This document shows positions 13,840 through 17,835 of a stretch of DNA of 17,835 nt, piece after piece. Origin of the DNA: Spirochaetia bacterium (GTDB lineage Bacteria > Spirochaetota > Spirochaetia > Treponematales > Breznakiellaceae); the NCBI GenBank assembly GCA_025997715.1, contig BNUY01000051.1:1-17835 (forward strand), written 5' to 3'. The first letter of the stretch is position 1. Each line of letters opens with the position of its first letter. Below the pieces are notes generated by a model. That model did not search any database, was not told where the DNA came from, and saw only the letters and a list, made by a program, of their open reading frames with translations. Made by a program: the position numbers and the translations under genes.

Positions 13840-14982
13840 TTATTTCTCCAGATTTTTCGCGATATACTCCCCGGCAATGAGCCGGGCTCTATGATCCGCG
13901 TCCAGCACGGATTCCAAATCGAATTTTCCTTCCTTCCAATTCTTACTTAAAACATACTCGACAATCTTAGGGATATCAAGAAAGGCGGCGGCGTTTTTCA
14001 GGAAGGATGCCACCGCTATTTCGTTGGCGCCGTTATAGACCGCCGGATACAGGCCGCCTTTTTCTGCGGCCCGGTATGCCAGGGCCAGCATGGGGAAACG
14101 CTCGAAGTCAGGTTTTTCAAAGCTCAGGCTCAGGTTGTCAAAGTCCAGGCGGCCGAAGGGGCAGGGGACACAGGCATCCCCGTAGAGGGCCTGGTGTATG
14201 GGGAGCCGCATATCCGGTTTGGAAAGCTGGGCATACACCGCGCCGTCCCGCAGGCGGATCATGGAATGGACGATGCTCTGGGGGTGCACCACCACCTTCA
14301 CCCTGTCCGCGGGTACCGAAAAAAGCCCCGCCGCCTCTATCACCTCAAGCCCCTTATTGGCCATGGTTGAGGAATCGATGGTGATCTTGGGTCCCATCTT
14401 CCAGGTAGGGTGGGCCAGGGCTTCCGCCGGGGTAACGGCGGCCATCTTTTCCCGGGGCATGGTACGGAAGGGGCCGCCGGAAGCGGTAAGGAGGATTTCC
14501 TCCAGGGTATCACTCCCGTGGGCCCGTAAAAGGTTGTAGATTGCGGCGTGTTCCGAATCCACCGGGAAGATGCGCCCCTTCTTCGCCGCCGCCCGTTCCT
14601 GAACCAGGGGGGCAGCCATAACCATGGTTTCCTTATTTGCCAGGGCCAAAGCCGCCCCGGTATCCAGAACCGCCAGGGAAGGGGCCAGACCCGCCGCGCC
14701 GGAAATGCCGTTTACCGCAATGTCGGCGCCCGAAGAAGCGATGGCCTTAAGGAGCGCCGCAGTACCGTAATAGGCAATCCGGGTATCACCGGGTTTGGCC
14801 GTATCCCCGGACAGGGCCAGAACCGCGCCGGGGAAATTGCCGGCACATTCCAGGAGAGGATCGGAAGAAGTATGGCTTGAAAGGAGGACCACCTCAAAAT
14901 CGTCTTTGGCGGCTCGAAGAACATCCAGGGCGCTACGGCCGATGGAGCCCGTGGCGCCGAGAACAGCAACTCGTTTTTTCAT
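13840..14982 (-). CDS. dxr: 1-deoxy-D-xylulose 5-phosphate reductoisomerase
   Basis: Dxr rearranges and reduces DXP to MEP with NADPH, the committed step of the non-mevalonate isoprenoid pathway that supplies substrates to UppS in the same operon. In 380 residues: the NADPH loop VLGATGSIG at 7-15, ANKETMV at 115-121, metal ligands D142 and E144 in VDSEHAA and E213 in NKGLEVIEA, LTASGGPFR at 165-173, HPTWKMG at 191-197, HPQSIVHSMI at 233-242, and YNGANEIAV toward the C-terminus. The ATG overlaps the cdsA stop by four bases (ATGA); rseP begins one base after its stop. Confidence 0.95.
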   Translation of the reverse strand: MKKRVAVLGATGSIGRSALDVLRAAKDDFEVVLLSSHTSSDPLLECAGNFPGAVLALSGDTAKPGDTRIAYYGTAALLKAIASSGADIAVNGISGAAGLAPSLAVLDTGAALALANKETMVMAAPLVQERAAAKKGRIFPVDSEHAAIYNLLRAHGSDTLEEILLTASGGPFRTMPREKMAAVTPAEALAHPTWKMGPKITIDSSTMANKGLEVIEAAGLFSVPADRVKVVVHPQSIVHSMIRLRDGAVYAQLSKPDMRLPIHQALYGDACVPCPFGRLDFDNLSLSFEKPDFERFPMLALAYRAAEKGGLYPAVYNGANEIAVASFLKNAAAFLDIPKIVEYVLSKNWKEGKFDLESVLDADHRARLIAGEYIAKNLEK

Positions 14983-15845
14983 TTAAAAAGCAGCCGATAC
15001 AAGCCGTAATACACCGGCGCCGCCAGGGCTATGGAATCAATGGTATCCAGAATACCTCCCCGGCCGGGAATAATGGTCCCCGAATCTTTAATATTGGAAC
15101 TCCGCTTCATCGCCGATTCCCCCAGATCCCCCAGGGTTCCCGCCAGGCCGGAAATAAAGCCCAGGATGATACCCGAAAGAGGCGCCGCAAAACAGGAGGG
15201 GGGGAAGGTTTCCGGGGCAAAATATACCGCGCCGATGCCAATCAGGATTGAGGCGATGAAGCCCCCGATGAACCCGGCGACGCTCTTGTTGGGGCTTGCG
15301 GGAATGATACCCCGGTTTCCTTTGCCAAAGAGCATGCCCATCGCCCAGGCGGCGGAATCGTTGGCAATGACCATGAGGAGGAACATGAGGATCACCATAC
15401 CGGAGCGGGGGAGGAGGCTCATCCGGATGATCCAGGCCATAAAGAGTCCCGGATAAAGCATCACCGCGAAACCCGACGAAATGCGGCTTATCACGGTATC
15501 AAACTTATCTGCCGCCGTAAAAACCTGAGAAACCAGGAGCCAGGAACCACCCAGGATCAGGGCAATTGGAATGGACTGCCCGCTCTTACCGAAACTGACC
15601 ATCAGGGTCATGGCCAGGGGACCCAGGCTGCCCAGAACACCTGCCTCCCAGCGGTGCAGGGCGCCCCTTTTGGGATGTCCTTTTTTCCGGAGCATATCCG
15701 CAAATTCTATTGCCCCAAGGGCGCTGAGCAGGATAACGACGACATTGACGGCGATATGGTTTTTCTGCGGCAAGAATAACACCAGGCAAACCGTAAGGGG
15801 CACGCCGATGGCGAATATGAGAAGCCGCTTAACAAGTGTACTCAT
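14979..15845 (-). CDS. cdsA: Phosphatidate cytidylyltransferase (CDP-diglyceride synthase)
   Basis: CdsA makes CDP-diacylglycerol from phosphatidate and CTP at the inner membrane, the precursor of all bacterial phospholipids. The 288 residues are very hydrophobic, about eight membrane segments. The C-terminal signature is clear: LGDLGESAMKRSSNIKDSGT then IIPGRGGILDTIDS. Against the usual PGHGG-x-x-DR-x-D, the His reads Arg and the Arg after Asp reads Thr; the acidic metal-binding residues remain. WAMGMLFGKGNRG in the middle corresponds to the A-Y-x-x-G-x-x-x-G-K loop of the family. It overlaps uppS and dxr by four bases each (ATGA), indicating coupled translation. Confidence 0.92.
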   Translation of the reverse strand: MSTLVKRLLIFAIGVPLTVCLVLFLPQKNHIAVNVVVILLSALGAIEFADMLRKKGHPKRGALHRWEAGVLGSLGPLAMTLMVSFGKSGQSIPIALILGGSWLLVSQVFTAADKFDTVISRISSGFAVMLYPGLFMAWIIRMSLLPRSGMVILMFLLMVIANDSAAWAMGMLFGKGNRGIIPASPNKSVAGFIGGFIASILIGIGAVYFAPETFPPSCFAAPLSGIILGFISGLAGTLGDLGESAMKRSSNIKDSGTIIPGRGGILDTIDSIALAAPVYYGLYRLLFK

Positions 15846-16546
15846 GGTTTATTCCCCCCTGAACGCTCCGTGAGAACACCGCCGTAACGCCGTTCCCGCT
15901 TCTGAAAGTCCGCCACCGCAGCCGTCAGGTCCGCTTCGGTCCAGTCGGGCCACAGTATATCAGATATATAATATTCCGAGTAGGCCGCTTCCCAAAGGAG
16001 GAAGTTACTGGTCCGCAATTCCCCGGCGGTACGGATGATAAGGTCCGGGTCCGGTATGTCGGGGTTGTCCAGATACTGCCCGATGGCTGCTTCGGTAATG
16101 GCGCCCCCGTCCCGGACCAGCCGCTCCACCGCCCGGCGTATTTCGTCCCTGCCGCCGTAGTTCAGGGCAAGAATCACCTGGAGGCCCCGGAAATCCCTGG
16201 TGTCCTCCATGGCCCGCCGTATCTCCCGGCCAATGTCCAGAGGCAATCCGGCAAAATCACCTGCGTGGCGGATACGGATACCGTTCTGCCGGTAAAAATC
16301 CATCTCCTCAATAAGGTAGCGCTTTACCAGGCCCATGATGAACCCCACTTCTTCGGCGGCCCGTTTCCAGTTTTCCGTGGAAAAAGCATAGAGGGTAAGG
16401 TAGGAAACGCCCATATCGGATGCGGCCTTCACGATCCGCTTGGCGGCTTTAAGCCCCTCAAGGTGCCCCTGGGTACGGACCTGATTCCGTTTCCGCGCCC
16501 AGCGGCCATTCCCGTCCATGATGATGCCGATATGAGCGGGAATCAT
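15842..16546 (-). CDS. uppS: Isoprenyl transferase (undecaprenyl diphosphate synthase)
   Basis: UppS extends farnesyl-PP with isopentenyl-PP in cis to the C55 lipid carrier for cell-wall and surface glycan synthesis. The 234 residues carry the full cis-prenyltransferase set: HIGIIMDGNGRWA with the Mg-binding Asp at residue 11, TLYAFSTENWKR, NYGGRDEI, and IIRTAGELRTSNFLLWEAAY near the C-terminus, then LWPDW. I use the ATG at 16546, 4 nt after GGAGG and overlapping the frr stop by one base (TGATG); a GTG at 16549 is one codon earlier. Confidence 0.94.
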   Translation of the reverse strand: MIPAHIGIIMDGNGRWARKRNQVRTQGHLEGLKAAKRIVKAASDMGVSYLTLYAFSTENWKRAAEEVGFIMGLVKRYLIEEMDFYRQNGIRIRHAGDFAGLPLDIGREIRRAMEDTRDFRGLQVILALNYGGRDEIRRAVERLVRDGGAITEAAIGQYLDNPDIPDPDLIIRTAGELRTSNFLLWEAAYSEYYISDILWPDWTEADLTAAVADFQKRERRYGGVLTERSGGNKP

Positions 16547-17100
16547 CACACCTCCATGATTTCTTTTTCTTTTTCTTCGAGAACCTGGTTGATCTTCGTG
16601 ATGTAGCTGTCGGTTACCTTTTGTAATTCCTCGATATGCTTGCTTTCCTCATCCTCGGTGATGTCCCCGTCCTTGAGCAGCTTCTTGAGCTCCTCGTTCC
16701 CGTCCCGGCGGATATTCCGCACCGCCACCCGGCTCTGTTCCGCCTGGCTTTTGGCAAGCTTGGCAAGCTCCTTCCGCCGTTCCTCCGTTAGGGGAGGGAT
16801 GGCAATGCGGATCACCTTACCGTCGTTGGAGGGGTTCAGGGACAGCTCCGAAGTGCGGATAGCCTTTTCGATTTCGGCAATCAGGGCCTTATCCCAGGGC
16901 TGGATCACGATGAGCCGCGCCTCGGGGATGGAGATATTGGCCACCTGGTTCAGGGGGGACTTTTCCCCGTAGGCATCCACCCGGATCTTGTCGAAGAGGG
17001 CGGCGGAGGCCCGGCCCGTTCTGAGGGAGCCAAAGCCGTCCCTGAGGCTGGTAACCGTTTTTTTCATCCGTTCTTCGGATGAGGATATGACGCTGTGCAT
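16546..17100 (-). CDS. frr: Ribosome recycling factor
   Basis: RRF, with EF-G, splits the post-termination ribosome. The 184 residues are the standard size: an N-terminal helix with SLRTGRASAALFDKIRVDAY near 24-43, the beta domain PLNQVANISIPEARLIVIQP, NPSNDGKVIRIAIPPLTEERR, and the long C-terminal helices with SRVAVRNIRRDGNEELKKL. The ATG at 17100 lies one base after the tsf stop; its own stop overlaps uppS by one base. Confidence 0.96.
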   Translation of the reverse strand: MHSVISSSEERMKKTVTSLRDGFGSLRTGRASAALFDKIRVDAYGEKSPLNQVANISIPEARLIVIQPWDKALIAEIEKAIRTSELSLNPSNDGKVIRIAIPPLTEERRKELAKLAKSQAEQSRVAVRNIRRDGNEELKKLLKDGDITEDEESKHIEELQKVTDSYITKINQVLEEKEKEIMEV

Positions 17101-17101
17101 G

Positions 17102-17835
17102 TTATTGGCCTACTTTAAAGTACAGGTAGTCGTTAATAGTGATTGCCGCCCCAAGCTGCTTGCCTTTTTCCGCCAGGGCCTGGGCCACCGTCTGTTTTTC
17201 GTCCTTCACAAAACCCTGGTCTACGAGGCAGATATCCGCTAGGTACTTGCTCACCTTGCCCTGCAGGATTTTATCCAGCACATTGGCGGGTTTCCCCTTG
17301 AGCTTTTCGTCCTGCTCCTGCTGCTTGCGGAAAATCTCCTCCTGTTCCTTGAGGAAAGCGGGGTCAACCTTGGATTTATCCAGGGCCAGGGGATTAAAGG
17401 CGGCGATATGGAGGGCAAGGTCAAAGGCAAAGGTTTTCGCCGCCGGCTGCTGCAATACCTCGGGCTTATCCGCCCCCAGCTTTACCACCACGCCGATATT
17501 GCCGTCCCCGTGGATGTAGGAAGTAAGGTATTCGTTAGCCCCGGCCTTAAGCACCTTGATCCGTTTAAGGCTCATGTTCTCCCGAATCTTGGTAGCCAGT
17601 TCCGTAACCATGCCGGCCAGCTCGTCATTGGGTTCCGTGCAGCCCTTCTCAATGACCTTTCCCGCAATGACCCCCCCCCAACTCGATGAATTCGGGGTTC
17701 CGGGCCACAAAGTCGGTCTCCGAGGCCAGTTCCACCACGGCGGCGGTATTGTTCTCGATCTTGATGAAGATCTTGCCTTCGTTGGTCGCCCGGTCGGCGC
17801 GTTTTTCCACCGCCGCCAGCCCCTTTTCCTTTAAC
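17102..17835 (-). CDS. tsf: Elongation factor Ts, partial at the right edge and frameshifted as written
   Basis: EF-Ts is the nucleotide exchange factor for EF-Tu. From the right edge one frame (codons beginning 17834) reads LKEKGLAAVEKRADRATNEG, then KIFIKIENNTAAVVELASET and DFVARNPEFIEL, including the TDFVARN motif contacting EF-Tu. At the nine-G run 17671-17679 this frame is lost; the continuation GVIAGKVIEKG through IHGDGNIGVVVKLGA to DYLYFKVGQ is one base off. With eight G the two halves join as EFIELGGVIAGK, as the family expects. The N-terminal UBA-like part is outside the window. Either the run is mis-sequenced or the gene needs slippage; a broken tsf in a living cell is unlikely. It heads the visible part of the long minus operon and ends one base before frr. 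Confidence 0.9.

Overview
The window reads as a stretch of spirochaete chromosome, most likely a Treponema-like organism of moderate to high GC. This rests on two gene blocks whose order I recall from Treponema genomes (recalled, not searched): (i) rpsF-ssb-rpsR-rplI-dnaB-comFB with rsmD, a TPR protein and rlmN beside it, and (ii) tsf-frr-uppS-cdsA-dxr-rseP. Almost all the coding sequence is housekeeping. There is no CRISPR array, rRNA, tRNA or phage module.

Layout. 1-172: left-truncated N-terminus of an IS4-like transposase (minus). 364-1509: ribose-phosphate pyrophosphokinase (minus). 1597-2772: low-GC CytX-type transporter (plus), divergent from prs with overlapping back-to-back promoters. 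2852-5407: minus-strand run of a 117-residue hypothetical gene, a TPR protein and rlmN. 5470-6452: rsmD and an acidic hypothetical gene (minus). 6577-10255: plus-strand operon rpsF-ssb-rpsR-rplI-dnaB-comFB with a clear promoter and a potentially switchable leader. 10420-17835: tightly overlapped minus-strand operon tsf-frr-uppS-cdsA-dxr-rseP-exported beta-propeller protein, running off the right edge.

How the genes work together. The plus operon pairs small-subunit proteins S6 and S18 with SSB, L9 and the replicative helicase. The long minus operon links translation (EF-Ts, ribosome recycling) to envelope building: the MEP isoprenoid pathway (Dxr), undecaprenyl-PP synthesis (UppS), phospholipid precursor (CdsA), an intramembrane site-2 protease (RseP) and an exported WD40-like protein. 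RsmD and RlmN modify rRNA.

Most notable structure. Three copies of a hairpin repeat (about 75-100 bp; arms built from three 9-nt units, 24-25 nt loop) lie at 2754, 7740 and 10314, one of them in inverted orientation. One supplies the last codons and stop of cytX, one sits inside the ribosomal operon, and one interrupts a short ORF that has a good ribosome binding site. The tsf gene has a one-base frameshift at a run of nine G, and the transposase start shows a similar one-base problem at a G/A run, so sequence error must be excluded first. I found no convincing evidence of a wholly new multi-gene system.
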